The notes: generated by a model not told the origin, from the sequence alone. DNA of 64,000 bases from Pandoraea faecigallinarum (GCF_001029105.3 NZ_CP011807.3:2542001-2606000); one strand, 5' to 3'; positions 44,828-55,128 are shown, counted from the stretch's first letter. Numbers and translations: made by a program.

Positions 44828-46126
44828 ATGCTCATGAAATTTCGCCCCACCCGTCATATCTCCCGTTGCGGACAACCAGCGTTGGACCCTTCGAAAAAAA
44901 CCGCTCGCCGCCCTGTCCCGGGCGATAACCGCGCCTCGCATGCCGCCCTCGACGTGCTGCGCGCCTTCTTCGTTCTTGGCCTGACGAGCTTTGGCGGACC
45001 GCTCGCGCACATCGGGTACTTCCATCGCGAATTCGTCGAGAAGCGCCGGTGGGTGGACGATGCAGGATTCGTCGACCTCGTGGGGTTGTGTCAGTTTCTG
45101 CCCGGCCCGGCGAGCAGTCAGGTGGGGTTCTCGATTGGGCTGTTGCGCGCGGGCTGGCTCGGCGGTCTTGCCGCATGGTGCGGCTTCACGCTCCCGTCCG
45201 TGCTGCTGCTCCTCGTGTTCGCGCTGATCGCACCGCATCTGGGCGGCACGCCCGGCGCCGGGCTCGTGCACGGTCTGAAACTGGTCGCCGTCGCGGTCGT
45301 GGCACAAGCCGTATGGGATATGGCGCGACGACTCTGCCCGGACACCCGCCGCGCAGGCATTGCGTTGGCGGCAATCGCCGTGCTCGCCGTCGCGACGACC
45401 GTCTACGCGCAGTTGATCGTGATCGTGCTGGGCGCCATCGCGGGTTACGCATGCCTGCGGCAAGCGCCGCTCATGCCGACGCCCGCGTCCGTCTCCTCCC
45501 TGCAATTCCGAATCTCACGTACGGCGAGCGCTGTCGCCTTCGGTCTCTTCTGCCTTCTACTGGCCGGACTTCCGGTGCTGCACCACGTCACCGGCGAACG
45601 GGTCATTGCGATTTTCGACGGCTTCTATCGCGCCGGTGCGCTCGTCTTCGGGGGCGGCCACGTCGTGCTGCCATTGCTGCAAGAGCAAACCGTGGCGACG
45701 GGATGGGTACCGGCGAACGACTTCCTTGCCGGGTACGGTGCGGCACAGGCGGTGCCGGGGCCCTTGTTCACCTTTGCGTCGTTTCTCGGATGGCTCTCGG
45801 GGAGTCCGTCGCACCCCGGGTGGGGAGCGGCGCTCGCAACGGTGGGCATTTTCCTGCCAGGACTGCTGCTCGTGGTCGCCGCGTTGCCGCATTGGCAGGC
45901 GCTGCGATTGCACGCGTCCACGACGGCCATGCTGGCGGGCGTCAACGCCGCCGTCGTGGGGATTCTGGCGTCTGCGTTATATGCACCGGTCTGGACGAGC
46001 GCCGTGCACAGCGCTGCCGACTTTGCCGTCGCCGCGATCGCGTTTGCGCTGTTGGTCCGCTGGAAAACGCCGCCGCTGGCCGTGGTCGCGTTGGGTGCGC
46101 TGGCCGGAGCGACGGTGCTGGCCTGA
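44828..46126 (+). CDS. chrA: Chromate transporter, ChrA family (two-domain)
   Basis: A 432-residue membrane protein exporting chromate, or acting as a related anion carrier. It has the two homologous halves of long-chain CHR proteins: FFVLGLTSFGGPLAHIGYFH then LCQFLPGPASSQVGFSIGLL near residues 48-100, and ALVFGGGHVVLPLLQEQTVA then GYGAAQAVPGPLFTFASFLG near 275-320. The start at 44828 gives normal length; the longer frame has no similarity. It is divergent from the deaminase-protein gene and convergent with the acylase gene. Confidence 0.92.
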   Translation: MLMKFRPTRHISRCGQPALDPSKKTARRPVPGDNRASHAALDVLRAFFVLGLTSFGGPLAHIGYFHREFVEKRRWVDDAGFVDLVGLCQFLPGPASSQVGFSIGLLRAGWLGGLAAWCGFTLPSVLLLLVFALIAPHLGGTPGAGLVHGLKLVAVAVVAQAVWDMARRLCPDTRRAGIALAAIAVLAVATTVYAQLIVIVLGAIAGYACLRQAPLMPTPASVSSLQFRISRTASAVAFGLFCLLLAGLPVLHHVTGERVIAIFDGFYRAGALVFGGGHVVLPLLQEQTVATGWVPANDFLAGYGAAQAVPGPLFTFASFLGWLSGSPSHPGWGAALATVGIFLPGLLLVVAALPHWQALRLHASTTAMLAGVNAAVVGILASALYAPVWTSAVHSAADFAVAAIAFALLVRWKTPPLAVVALGALAGATVLA

Positions 46127-46200
46127 GCCGCGGGAAGGCGGTTCGAAGCGCTATCGAAGCGGCGCTATCGAAGCATTTTCGAAACGCCCTCCCACAGACG

Positions 46201-48918
46201 TTACTCTGCGCCGGACAGCGGTTCGATGTGCAGACGCTCCACCGACTTCGTCGTGCGGCTGACGTCCGCCGGGTCATGCCACAACGGCTTGCGGCCGAAC
46301 GTCGTGTACATCTCCAACTGGTCGGCGTAATGGGCAGATCGAGTGCCGTCCGGTGCGATGAATCCGCTTTGCCCCGGCGCGACGACGTCGTATGCGGCCA
46401 CCTTCGCGGCACTTCCCTTGGGACCGAACACGATCAGATCGTTCTCCGTTCCCCGGTTCATGTAGACCGGCGTGCGCACCGCTTCGTCGGCATTGGCCTG
46501 CGGCACGCCGAAGAAGTTGTTCGCGCGAAACGTCAGCGCAACGGTCGGCGCGCGCCATGCGGACATGTCAGGCCCGAGTTTGTCTTTCAGCGCCGCCACC
46601 GCGTCGTCGAGCGCGGCGAGAATCACCTCGTCCCGACGCTTGCCGCCGAAGATATCGAAGGTCTGCGGCACGCCCGATTTGTCGCCCCGCAAGGCTTCGT
46701 ACAGCACCTTGCTGCCATTGCCGATATTCAGCGAGCCGGTCGGACCGTCCTGGGGAGCGGCATAACCGCTCGCCAGGAACCACTTGTCGTACGGCGCGGG
46801 CACCACCTGGCCCAACGTGCGTCGCAGCATCGCGCTCAGCCAGGCGTCCATGATGGCCGGTCCCGCCGTGTCGTAGTGACCGGTATGCTGCGCGTCGTAA
46901 CTCAACCCGCTCCACGCGTTCAGTTGCATGGCGAGTTGACGGCGGGCGTCGGTCGCGGGCAGCCCGGCCGTCGCACGTTCGATGAACGGCAGGAAGTGCG
47001 TGCGGTTGACGTCCACCGCACTGGTGTCCTTGAGAATCTGCCACATCTCGTCGACGCCAAGCCTGTCGTGCGCCTCTATTCGCCTGTCGATCTCGACGAC
47101 GCGATCCGCTCCGCCCCACACGAACGCGAACAGATCGCTTGCCGGATAGCCCTTTTGCGGGGAATTGTTCCAGTTGGCGATCCAGCCCTGCTTCGGGTTG
47201 TAGACCTTCGGGTTGGTCGAGAACGGCAGCAATCCCTTCCAGTCCCACTCGCCCGTGCCGGGTACGGGAAGGCGGGGATCGTGCCCCGGCCGGCGCGCCG
47301 GATAGGCGCCGGTATGAACGTAGCCGATATTCCCGGATACGTCGGCGTAGTACCAGTTGATCGTCAACGCGTGGCGTGCCGCCTGCGCCGTCCATGACTT
47401 CCAGTCCTGCGCCTGCGCCTGATGCGTCCACGCGAGCAGCGATTGCACTTCGAGGCCGTCCCATGCGCGCGCCTTCGCGTAGGCGACGGACCGTTTGGCG
47501 TCGCGCTGCATGACGATGCCATGCACGGTGCGGTACACCTCCTGCACGACCGGCTCGGCCCCCTTCACGCGAATGATCTCGACACGCTTTTCCATGTCGT
47601 GCCACCGACCGTTGTGGAAATAACGGTTCGGATTGGTCGCATCGAGCTTCTCGGCATAGATGTCGATGTCGTCACCGAAACCGGCCGTCGACCCCCACGA
47701 GACCTTGCCGTTGTGGCCGAACAGAATGCAGGGATACCCGAACGGCGTATTGCCAACGAGATCGAAGCCCGCGCCGTGCAGACCGATACCGTACGTGTAT
47801 GCAGGCGCGAACCAGCCGAACTGCGGGCCGTTGAGCATGATGGCACGTGCATCGCGCGCCTTGTTCCGGCCAACGATCCACATATTGCTCGTCGTCGGGA
47901 AACCGGCGAGACCGGGCTGCCCCGACTCGGCGAATTGCGCGAGCATCGTCGCGGCGTTGGTCTCGGCGTCCTGACCGAGCAGCCCACCGTCGCTGCCCCG
48001 CGCGAGGCGCGCAAATGTGGGCGCCGGGCCGTCGTAACGGGCGAGGGGCTGCATCGGTGCGCCGGACGCCTGACCGACCTTCACCGGATAGACACCCTCG
48101 GGTGCGGGGATCGTCGACGGTGCATCCGGATTGACGATCCACTTCAGTTCGTTGAACAGCGCCATGCCCTTCTGTTCGCCGTACTTGTCCCTGAGCGCTG
48201 TCACGAGGGCCAGATTGTCGATTTCACTCGTGGCATCGGAGAAGCGATTGGCCATCGTGCCAACGAACACCATTGCCACGTCAAAGGCATCCCATCGGGT
48301 CGGCTGGAAGCCGAGATCGATGAATTGCTTCGGCATGCGCTTGTCCGGCTGCGCGCGAATCTGGGCGATCCAGGCGTTCATGCCGGCGGCGTAACCGTCG
48401 AGAATATCCCGCTCGCGTCGGGGCAGGTCGGCCAGCTGGCGGCGAATCGATGCAGGCCAGTAGTTGCCGCGAATCGACTTGTCGAAGTCGACGAACTTCT
48501 GGCCAAGCACTTCCGCCACGGTGCCCTGCGTGCTGCGGCGCGCCATCTCCATCTGAAACAGGCGATCCTGCGCGATGGCGTAGCCGTAACCGTAGAACAG
48601 CGCGTAAGTCGTGGCCGCGTAGACGTGCGGCACACCGAACTCGTCACGCTTGATGGTCACATCGGCACGCCCGGGGACCTTGCCGGGGGACGCAGCACCC
48701 GATGCAACGGATGCGCCCGATGCAGCTGTTACCGTCGATGTATTCGATGCCCCAACACCGGGAACGGCCAGGGCCGCGGCCGGTGCCGCCAACGCGAGAC
48801 CGAGCAGCGATGCCGCGACACCTGCCGAAAGCCGGCGGCTGCGAGGATGTCCGCGGCGCGAGCCGGCGCTACCGAGCGTTACATCAACCGAAACAGGCGA
48901 GCGAAAAGTCAGTGCCAT
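46201..48918 (-). CDS. pac: Penicillin G acylase (Ntn hydrolase)
   Basis: A 905-residue precursor very close in style to E. coli penicillin G amidase. The signal region has [18 protein letters not shown], compatible with Tat export. The alpha chain starts near [16 protein letters not shown]. The beta-chain nucleophile is the Ser in [18 protein letters not shown] near residue 344, and [40 protein letters not shown] and [20 protein letters not shown] follow almost as in the enteric enzyme. It cleaves phenylacetyl-type amides in the periplasm after autoproteolysis. Homoserine-lactone acylases belong to the same superfamily, but the detailed match favours the penicillin G group. GGAGA precedes the ATG at 48918. 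Confidence 0.92.
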   Translation of the reverse strand: MALTFRSPVSVDVTLGSAGSRRGHPRSRRLSAGVAASLLGLALAAPAAALAVPGVGASNTSTVTAASGASVASGAASPGKVPGRADVTIKRDEFGVPHVYAATTYALFYGYGYAIAQDRLFQMEMARRSTQGTVAEVLGQKFVDFDKSIRGNYWPASIRRQLADLPRRERDILDGYAAGMNAWIAQIRAQPDKRMPKQFIDLGFQPTRWDAFDVAMVFVGTMANRFSDATSEIDNLALVTALRDKYGEQKGMALFNELKWIVNPDAPSTIPAPEGVYPVKVGQASGAPMQPLARYDGPAPTFARLARGSDGGLLGQDAETNAATMLAQFAESGQPGLAGFPTTSNMWIVGRNKARDARAIMLNGPQFGWFAPAYTYGIGLHGAGFDLVGNTPFGYPCILFGHNGKVSWGSTAGFGDDIDIYAEKLDATNPNRYFHNGRWHDMEKRVEIIRVKGAEPVVQEVYRTVHGIVMQRDAKRSVAYAKARAWDGLEVQSLLAWTHQAQAQDWKSWTAQAARHALTINWYYADVSGNIGYVHTGAYPARRPGHDPRLPVPGTGEWDWKGLLPFSTNPKVYNPKQGWIANWNNSPQKGYPASDLFAFVWGGADRVVEIDRRIEAHDRLGVDEMWQILKDTSAVDVNRTHFLPFIERATAGLPATDARRQLAMQLNAWSGLSYDAQHTGHYDTAGPAIMDAWLSAMLRRTLGQVVPAPYDKWFLASGYAAPQDGPTGSLNIGNGSKVLYEALRGDKSGVPQTFDIFGGKRRDEVILAALDDAVAALKDKLGPDMSAWRAPTVALTFRANNFFGVPQANADEAVRTPVYMNRGTENDLIVFGPKGSAAKVAAYDVVAPGQSGFIAPDGTRSAHYADQLEMYTTFGRKPLWHDPADVSRTTKSVERLHIEPLSGAE

Positions 48919-48969
48919 CAATGTCTCCGTAATTGTTATGAGAAGCGCATTGAAGCCTAACACATCGAA

Positions 48970-48985
48970 AACCGACCGGTCGGTT
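48970..48985. promoter_or_regulatory. Perfect 16-bp palindrome, TetR-type operator candidate
   Basis: AACCGACCGGTCGGTT is fully self-complementary and matches the common TetR-family operator style. It lies 52 bp upstream of the penicillin acylase start and 31 bp after the serine acetyltransferase stop. No TetR gene is in the window, so the regulator would act from elsewhere. Confidence 0.6.
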
Positions 48986-49015
48986 AATTATTCCAAAGAT
49001 AACGGCGATGGTGCC

Positions 49016-49954
49016 CTATCGGTCGTTGTCGCAACCTGAGACCGGCGGTGAGCCGGCTTCGGTACGCGAACGGGCCTGCGTGATGTTGCTGAACGGCGGC
49101 ACGTCCTGCGTAAGCCACACGTTACCGCCGATGACGGAGCCCTCACCGATCGTGACGCGGCCGAGAATGGTCGCTCCGGCATAGATGACGACGTTGTCTT
49201 CGACGATAGGGTGACGAGCGAGCCCTTTGCGCGGATTGCCGTCGTCGTCGGCCGGAAAGCGCTTCGCGCCGAGCGTGACGGCCTGATAAACGCGCACGCG
49301 CTGACCGAGAATGGCGGTCTCGCCGATGACCACGCCCGTTCCGTGGTCGATGAAGAACCCCGCGCCGATCTGGGCACCCGGGTGAATGTCGATGCCCGTC
49401 TCGGAATGCGCCTGTTCGGCAATGATGCGGGCGAGCAGTGGCAGTTCGAGACGATACAGCTCATGCGCAATCCGGTGATGGATCATGGCGTGGATGCCGG
49501 GATAGCAGATGAGGACCTCGTCGACACTGCCCGCGGCTGGATCGCCCTGATAGGCCGCGAGCACGTCCTGATCGAGCAGATCGCGAATTTGCGGCAGCTT
49601 GGTGGCGAATTGCTGGATCGCCGAATGAGCGCGTTCCTCGATCAGGGTGGCCGTGATGCCAGTATCGTGGCGCGCCTTGTAGCGCCATTCGAGGCGGGCT
49701 TGTTCTGCCAACCCGTTGAGCGCGCTCGTGAGCGTATGGCCCACGTAGTAATTCTCGCCTTGCTGGTGGAGGTCGAGCGGGCCGAGGCGCATCGGGAACA
49801 GCGCGCCCTTGAGTTGCACCACGATCTCGGCCAGTCGCTCGCGCGAGGGCAGATCGCGCCCGCCCGGTTCGAGCAAGCGGCGCTGGCCGTCACGCCAACG
49901 CAAACGGGCGGCATGCAATGAAGAAACGATGTCGTCGATGTCGAATGCTGCCAC
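49016..49954 (-). CDS. epsC: Serine O-acetyltransferase, EpsC type
   Basis: A 312-residue enzyme making O-acetylserine from serine and acetyl-CoA for cysteine synthesis. The helical N-terminal domain is of the long EpsC/SrpH kind. The left-handed beta-helix is clear: IHPGAQIGAGFFIDHGTGVV then IGETAILGQRVRVYQAVTLG near residues 190-230, with the catalytic His pair (DHGTG and HPIVEDNVVIYAGATILG). The tail ends with SGCDNDR rather than a plain Ile terminus. I chose a GTG at 49954, with AGGAG about nine bases upstream; the frame extends to another GTG at 50065 without similarity. Confidence 0.9.
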   Translation of the reverse strand: MAAFDIDDIVSSLHAARLRWRDGQRRLLEPGGRDLPSRERLAEIVVQLKGALFPMRLGPLDLHQQGENYYVGHTLTSALNGLAEQARLEWRYKARHDTGITATLIEERAHSAIQQFATKLPQIRDLLDQDVLAAYQGDPAAGSVDEVLICYPGIHAMIHHRIAHELYRLELPLLARIIAEQAHSETGIDIHPGAQIGAGFFIDHGTGVVIGETAILGQRVRVYQAVTLGAKRFPADDDGNPRKGLARHPIVEDNVVIYAGATILGRVTIGEGSVIGGNVWLTQDVPPFSNITQARSRTEAGSPPVSGCDNDR

Positions 49955-50143
49955 GGGGGGAACTCCTGAAAAGCATTGAATGCCGGCGAGTCTGTCGTCG
50001 CCGGCGGCACGGAAATTGGGACGCGCATGCGTCGCTTCACGAAGCATAGCGGGTTTCGAAGGCACCTGTCCTGACGTGGTCTTGTCGGCTCGACGGTGAC
50101 GCGTGGGCCCGAACGGTGACCTGAGCCGGTGTTTGGGCGGGTC

Positions 50144-51580
50144 CTAAAGCGAGTCGATGGCCGCCTTCAACCGTTGGCTCAACGCTATCGCCGTCGCCGT
50201 GTCCGCGATGTTGGTGAATCCCATGAGCAGTCCTAAGCGCAGCGGCTTGTCGGCGTACCAGCGACTGAGTGCATGCACGGCCAATCCCTGTGTGCGAGCG
50301 GCGTCCGAGATGCGCACGTCGCCTTGTCGCGCGGCGGCACCGCCGAGGTAGGCCAGCGTCTGAATGCCGCCGGCTTGCGGCTGGACATATAGCTCCTCGC
50401 CGAACACTTGCGCGAGGGCGTCCACGAGAAACCGGCGCCGCTCGGCATACAGCGCGCGCATCTTGCGCAGATGCCGGGCGAAATGGCCCTGCTCCATGAA
50501 CTCGGCGACCGTGGTTTGTACAGGCACACTGCCCGGCCCGCCCAGTAGATCGGCCGCGGCGGCGAAGCGATCGATGTGCGCCTCGGGAACCACCAGGTAC
50601 GCCAGCCGAAGCCCCGGAAACAGCACTTTGCTGAACGTCCCCGTGTAGAGCACACGGTCATCGCGATCGAGACTTTTCAATGCCGGCAAGGGGCGTCCGT
50701 GGTAGCGGAACTCACTGTCATAGTCATCTTCCACGATCCACGATTGTTGCTGGCTGGCCCACTCCAGCAGCGCGAGCCGGCGAGGTAACGACAGGGTGGT
50801 GCCCATCGGACTCTGGTGCGTTGGCGTTACCACGGCGAAGCGGGCACTGGGGGCGCGCCGGACGCCGGCATTCACGTCAAGCCCCTCCTCGTCGACGGGA
50901 ATCGGGGCAAGGCGCATGCCGATGCTCGTCAGGAAATGTCGCGCATAAGGATATCCCGGGTCTTCGAACCACCCTTCGGCCCCCGGTTCGATCAACGTGC
51001 GGCACACCAGGTCGAGCGCCGCGCGATAACCTGACGTGACGAACACCTGCTGTGCCGTGCAGGCGATGCCGCGCGAGATGCCGAGATACGTCGCAATGGC
51101 GTGGCGCAGCGGCATGAATCCCGCCGGTTCCGGATAGGACATCGAAGCGGGATCCATCGCCCGCAGGCTTTTACCCGCCAGACGCGCCCAGGTTTTGCGC
51201 GGAAACGCGTCCAGCGCCGGCATTCCGAGCTGGAACGGACGCGGCACACCGGCTGCGGCGAAGGAATCCCGATGGACGGGGGGCTGAGGCGCGGGTGCGG
51301 CGGTCGGCAGCGCGCTCCCGCCAAGCGGCTCCAGATGCGGCGACACGAACGTTCCGGCCGCACCGCGCGCAATGAAGTAACCTTCGCTCGTGAGCATCTG
51401 ATAAGCCAGTTCGACGGTGCCGCGCGCGAGGTTCAGTTCACTGGCGAGACTGCGTACGGACGGGACCCGATCGCCCGCCCCGAGTTTTCCGGTGGCGATT
51501 GCGTCGCGGTAGCGGCGGTATAGCTGGAAGTAGAGCGGCGCGCCGTCGCCGGGACCGGGCTTCAGATAGGGATGGTCCAT
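50144..51580 (-). CDS. MocR-type transcriptional regulator (GntR HTH fused to aminotransferase domain)
   Basis: A 478-residue MocR/GabR-family regulator. The winged-helix GntR domain occupies residues about 12-80 (PLYFQLYRRYRDAIATGKLG, VRSLASELNLARGTVELAYQ). The fold-type-I aminotransferase domain has GFMPLRHAIATYLGISRG near 155, VVTPTHQSPMGTTLSLPRRL near 250 and WIVEDDYDSEFRYHGRPLPA with VLYTGTFSKVLFPGLRLAYL near 285-320; the PLP lysine is in TFSKVLF. Such proteins sense PLP or an amino acid and control a divergent gene, here the AhpD-like protein at 51710. Confidence 0.92.
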   Translation of the reverse strand: MDHPYLKPGPGDGAPLYFQLYRRYRDAIATGKLGAGDRVPSVRSLASELNLARGTVELAYQMLTSEGYFIARGAAGTFVSPHLEPLGGSALPTAAPAPQPPVHRDSFAAAGVPRPFQLGMPALDAFPRKTWARLAGKSLRAMDPASMSYPEPAGFMPLRHAIATYLGISRGIACTAQQVFVTSGYRAALDLVCRTLIEPGAEGWFEDPGYPYARHFLTSIGMRLAPIPVDEEGLDVNAGVRRAPSARFAVVTPTHQSPMGTTLSLPRRLALLEWASQQQSWIVEDDYDSEFRYHGRPLPALKSLDRDDRVLYTGTFSKVLFPGLRLAYLVVPEAHIDRFAAAADLLGGPGSVPVQTTVAEFMEQGHFARHLRKMRALYAERRRFLVDALAQVFGEELYVQPQAGGIQTLAYLGGAAARQGDVRISDAARTQGLAVHALSRWYADKPLRLGLLMGFTNIADTATAIALSQRLKAAIDSL

Positions 51581-51709
51581 TCGGAATGTCCTATTGATTT
51601 CGTCAATTCTTGCATCTGATCACTGGGACATGATTCTCGTAAATTGGTGACGTTGCGACAAGCCCCCGCCATTCGCACATTGCGTCACTAACTTTCCTGG
51701 AGAAATTTG

Positions 51710-52141
51710 ATGAGTACGCTTCGTTTATCTTATTGGACGCTGTCCAACGAGGCCTATCAGGGATTCACTGCGACGAAGAAGGCCTTGGAAAAGAGCAGTC
51801 TCGGCAAGCCGCTGGTGGAATTGGTGTATCTGCGCGTGTCGCAGATCAATGGCTGCGCGTTCTGTCTCGAGATGCATGCGAAAGCGCTGCGTGCGGGCGG
51901 CATGCCTGATCACAAGATCGACAGTCTGGCCGGCTGGCGCGTGAGTTCGCATTACAGCGCCCGCGAACGCGCGGCCCTGGAGTGGACGGAGTCGGTCGTC
52001 GCCATCGATCGCACGCACGCCCCGGACGAAGACTTCGAGCCGCTGCGAGAACATTTCTCCGACGCCGAAATCGCCGACCTCACCTTCGCTATCGCGTTGA
52101 TGAGCGCATTCAACCGGCTCGCGATTGGGATGCGGCAATAA
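51710..52141 (+). CDS. AhpD-like/carboxymuconolactone decarboxylase family protein
   Basis: A 143-residue all-helical protein of the CMD/AhpD superfamily. The redox pair and base are in VSQINGCAFCLEMHAKALRA near residue 45-60 (CxxC and His). The pattern SSHYSARERAALEWTESVVA and AFNRLAIGMRQ is that of alkylhydroperoxidase-like proteins, which reduce peroxides through a disulfide cycle. The ATG at 51710 follows GGAG by eight bases. It is transcribed away from the MocR regulator, which probably controls it. Confidence 0.92.
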   Translation: MSTLRLSYWTLSNEAYQGFTATKKALEKSSLGKPLVELVYLRVSQINGCAFCLEMHAKALRAGGMPDHKIDSLAGWRVSSHYSARERAALEWTESVVAIDRTHAPDEDFEPLREHFSDAEIADLTFAIALMSAFNRLAIGMRQ

Positions 52142-52397
52142 GAATCAAAGAGATAGGCCGGACATCCTGACCAAGATGGAGCCCGGCATTTCGCAGAAAA
52201 GGTGTCGCGACTTTATTCCGTACGATTCGCATTCCGTTCCCGCACCAATCGTTCAACGCTTTCTGCGTTAATAGCCGAAACTCAGAAAATTCCCATCCGG
52301 GAAATGACAAGCCAAACGTCATTGTCTGCTCTAATAGCGGCAAAGTGCCCCCCTTGCTTTTCACCCGGCGAAGCATTTGCCGAAGGTGGGGATAATC
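52142..52397. other. Left border of the AT-rich segment, upstream of the ligase-like gene
   Basis: About 256 bp over which composition changes from GC-rich to clearly AT-richer. A GTG-started open frame (52202-52474) crosses it and contains two SLSALIA-like repeats, but it runs into the ligase gene in another frame and I do not call it. The stretch probably carries the promoter of the next operon. No integrase or repeat marks the border. Confidence 0.45.
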
Positions 52398-53330
52398 ATG
52401 CAACTGGCTATTGTGACAGGAGGCTACGGCCCCGAGAGAGCAGGCTCAATTCTTTCCGGGAGACATGTGCATGAGGCGTGCATATCTTTAGGAATCGATG
52501 CGCGGGTCTACGACGCCGCTCACCTTGACTTCAGGGAAATAGCGACTGCTGAACGGCTATTTCTCACAACACATGGATGGTTTGGTGAAGATGGAAAACT
52601 GCAAGGCATGCTCGACATGCTGCGCATTCCGTATTCTGGGTCTGGTGTGGCGGCAAGTGCGGCGGCCTACTTTAAACCATTTGCCAATGCAATCGCACAA
52701 AACGCCGGTTTACGAGTACCGAAAACACATCTCCTTGACCTAAGCACCAGAGACGCGTTTAGTTCACCCCAATTAATACAAGAGTGCGGTCCGGTAATTT
52801 TCGTAAAACCGGCTTCCAATGGGTGTAGTCAAGGCGCAAAAATTCTTCGTTGTGTTAATGAAATCGACGAATGGATGGAGGTTGCGGGGAACGATGATTT
52901 CCCAATTTTTCTCGCCGCCCAATACATCCACGGAAAGGACCTCAGCGTTGGAATTGTCGAAATCGAGCGTCAACCGGTGGTGCTACCACTACTCGAGACA
53001 AAACATGATGACCAGTTTTACAGCTACGAAGTGAAAAGTGGAAAGTCACCCCACCTCCACATTTGCCCCGCCGAAGTTAGCGATTCAGTCGAAATAGAAA
53101 TAAAAAACCAGGCCTTAGCCATTTACCAAGAATTGGGATGCAGAGGATTTGCTCGCGTCGATTTCATTTTATCAAATGAAAAACCATGGTTTCTTGAGGT
53201 AAACACCATCCCCGGACTTTCGAGAAATGGAAATCTTTCTCAAATGGGCGCCGCATTTGGCTGGACCTACGAGGATATGATCTTCCATTTAATATCCACG
53301 ATCGACGATTCATTTAAATACAAGCCGTAA
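52398..53330 (+). CDS. D-alanine-D-alanine ligase-like ATP-grasp enzyme
   Basis: A 310-residue ATP-grasp ligase of Ddl layout and length. The N-terminal motif GGYGPERAGSILSGRHVHEA corresponds to the Ddl GGxSxEHxVSLxSG loop, with the catalytic Glu kept. The phosphate-binding loop is VKPASNGCSQGAKIL near residue 140, GFARVDFILS near 255 and EVNTIPGLSRNGNLSQMGAA near 270 (the Mg-binding Asn and Ddl NTxPGxT region). The usual Ddl serine loop EGxxxVPxxY is not evident, so substrates may differ. AAGGTGGGG precedes the ATG. The gene is much more AT-rich than the chromosome around it and is the first of four linked genes; a housekeeping Ddl would be in the cell-division cluster. Confidence 0.88.
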   Translation: MQLAIVTGGYGPERAGSILSGRHVHEACISLGIDARVYDAAHLDFREIATAERLFLTTHGWFGEDGKLQGMLDMLRIPYSGSGVAASAAAYFKPFANAIAQNAGLRVPKTHLLDLSTRDAFSSPQLIQECGPVIFVKPASNGCSQGAKILRCVNEIDEWMEVAGNDDFPIFLAAQYIHGKDLSVGIVEIERQPVVLPLLETKHDDQFYSYEVKSGKSPHLHICPAEVSDSVEIEIKNQALAIYQELGCRGFARVDFILSNEKPWFLEVNTIPGLSRNGNLSQMGAAFGWTYEDMIFHLISTIDDSFKYKP

Positions 53331-54508
53331 TGAAGAATCTCAACTCGATCTTTCCAACCGCGATATCAAGCTTTCTCACAGAAGGCCTCTATCGAACTTC
53401 GATTCCGATAGCCGCGACCTCTCTCAGCGAAGATGCTTCGTCGGTTGGAATTTCCATTGCGATATCAAAATTTCCATGGATATTTGTTTCAATTATCGCT
53501 GGATTCGCTATAGATCGATATTCTCCGTTTTCCGTTATTCGCGCAGGGGCGCTAATTCGATTTTTCGGACTACTCATACTTTCCATTTTTTTGCTGCTTG
53601 GGGAATTAACATTTAGCAGATTCCTCATTATCTCATTTTTTATGAGCACATGCGATGTCGCGATAGAATTGTCGACTCAAGCCTCCATCCCTGCCTCCTA
53701 TTCATCAAGCGAAATACCAAGAGCAAATGCAAAAATATACCAGACTCAAATGCTGTTTTCCCAACTTCTTGCCCCGACGATAGCGGGAATATTGCTTGCG
53801 AGCGGACTGAATCTTTTTTATATATCCGTAACAATAATTCAATTATTTGTGATTTTTTTCGCTTATCGATGCCCCCCAAGAAATTTGCAAAATTTTCCGT
53901 CAAGATCGATGGACGGCAAAAGATTTTCCAATTCATCTCGCGATCCGACGCTTCGCGGCATGTTCGTCGTTAGCGCACTCATGATGGCATCTTACGGCGT
54001 ATGGAGTTCTTCATTCGCTCTGTATGCACTTAAGATAAACGACGGTTTAGAAGCCAACACCATGGAATATGGAATTATGATGGCATTCATTGCTATCGGC
54101 GCATTGATAGGATCCGAATTGATTTCGCGCCACAGACTCCATGCAAGAGGATTTATTCTTATTTGCCTATCATCGATTTGCATATTTTTATTACCAATTT
54201 CCTGTATTTTTTCAAAAAATAAAATATTAATCATTATAATGATATTCATTTACGGAATTTCGCTGAGCGCGTGGAACATTGTCGCCGTGAGCTACAGACA
54301 AAAGTTCATACCCCATCACATCTTCGGTCGAATTAATGGAGTGTACCGAACCGTTTCGTGGGGATTTATGCCAATCGGCGCTCTTGTGGGCGCAGGCATC
54401 GTCGAGAAATTTGACTATCAGGCGGCATTCGGTATTTCGGCATTGATCTCAATATTTCAAATATTTGCTTTACCTCTTATGAAAAACATCCAGAGGCAGT
54501 ATCAATGA
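53330..54508 (+). CDS. MFS transporter, probable exporter
   Basis: A 392-residue protein with about 12 hydrophobic helices. The motif-A region between helices 2 and 3 is present in relaxed form (IIAGFAIDRYSPFSVIRAGA). The central loop (FPSRSMDGKRFSNSSRDP) separates the two halves, and the second half repeats the pattern (GALIGSELISRHRLHARGFI). Its start codon overlaps the ligase stop (TAATG) and its stop overlaps the peptidase start (ATGA), so it belongs to one operon. Export of the ligase product or of a toxic intermediate is inferred. Confidence 0.85.
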   Translation: MKNLNSIFPTAISSFLTEGLYRTSIPIAATSLSEDASSVGISIAISKFPWIFVSIIAGFAIDRYSPFSVIRAGALIRFFGLLILSIFLLLGELTFSRFLIISFFMSTCDVAIELSTQASIPASYSSSEIPRANAKIYQTQMLFSQLLAPTIAGILLASGLNLFYISVTIIQLFVIFFAYRCPPRNLQNFPSRSMDGKRFSNSSRDPTLRGMFVVSALMMASYGVWSSSFALYALKINDGLEANTMEYGIMMAFIAIGALIGSELISRHRLHARGFILICLSSICIFLLPISCIFSKNKILIIIMIFIYGISLSAWNIVAVSYRQKFIPHHIFGRINGVYRTVSWGFMPIGALVGAGIVEKFDYQAAFGISALISIFQIFALPLMKNIQRQYQ

Positions 54509-55128
54509 TCAACGAATATCGGCACGTCAATGTTCCGTACAGATCACAATGGAGCAGCGAAAACCTGAATGAAGCAATAATAATCGGTGCACTCGACCCT
54601 TGCGCAGATCCGGCATGGAAGAACTCCGGCTTTGAAAACGAAAACGAGTACAAATTTTGGAGCCGAAGAATATGTGGAATTGCCTGCCTAGAATCAATAC
54701 TCGATTACAAAAAAATACCGCACGAAAATAGAAGAAAAATGCTCCAAGATGCGATCGATCTTGGGGTCTACAAATTACTAAAAGATAAATCCGTTAAAGG
54801 TTTAATTTACAAACCATTTTGTGATTGGATTTTTGATAGATATGAAATAAAATCAAATATATATGAAAACACGTCAATTCGCGAATTGACATCAATAATT
54901 TTCAATTATCCGATGATAATTTCATCTGTCAGCACAGAAATAAGATCGCCAGATTCTCCAAATATGAGAAAAGGTGGACATTTAATATTAATACACGGAA
55001 TTGAACAAGATAACGTCTACTTCCATAATCCATCTGGCATCCCACCATACCAGAGAGACGCCAAACTACAAATTGCGGAATTTGATAGGTTTCATGCCAA
55101 TCGAGGAATTATCGTTGATGTAAATTAA
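54505..55128 (+). CDS. C39-like (papain-fold) cysteine peptidase family protein
   Basis: A 207-residue protein with the Peptidase_C39-like catalytic layout: the Cys in RRICGIACLESILDYKKIPH near residue 55-60, the His in GGHLILIHGIEQDNVYFHNP near 158, and the Asn/Asp position in FHNPSG. No ABC transporter is fused and no signal peptide is seen, so it acts in the cytoplasm. Possible jobs are cleaving or transferring an acyl/aminoacyl group on a small peptide made by the neighbouring ligase. It is among the most AT-rich genes here. Confidence 0.75.
   Translation: MINEYRHVNVPYRSQWSSENLNEAIIIGALDPCADPAWKNSGFENENEYKFWSRRICGIACLESILDYKKIPHENRRKMLQDAIDLGVYKLLKDKSVKGLIYKPFCDWIFDRYEIKSNIYENTSIRELTSIIFNYPMIISSVSTEIRSPDSPNMRKGGHLILIHGIEQDNVYFHNPSGIPPYQRDAKLQIAEFDRFHANRGIIVDVN

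Noticed and set aside
45049..47397. A 782-codon rightward open frame across chrA and the acylase gene
   Set aside because: It is antisense or out of frame to two clear genes, is Arg-rich as expected of GC-rich shadow frames, and has no family motif.
52202..52474. Possible small precursor peptide with SLSALIA repeats before the ligase operon
   Set aside because: It starts with GTG, overlaps the ligase start in another frame and has no leader/core features; coding is unproven.
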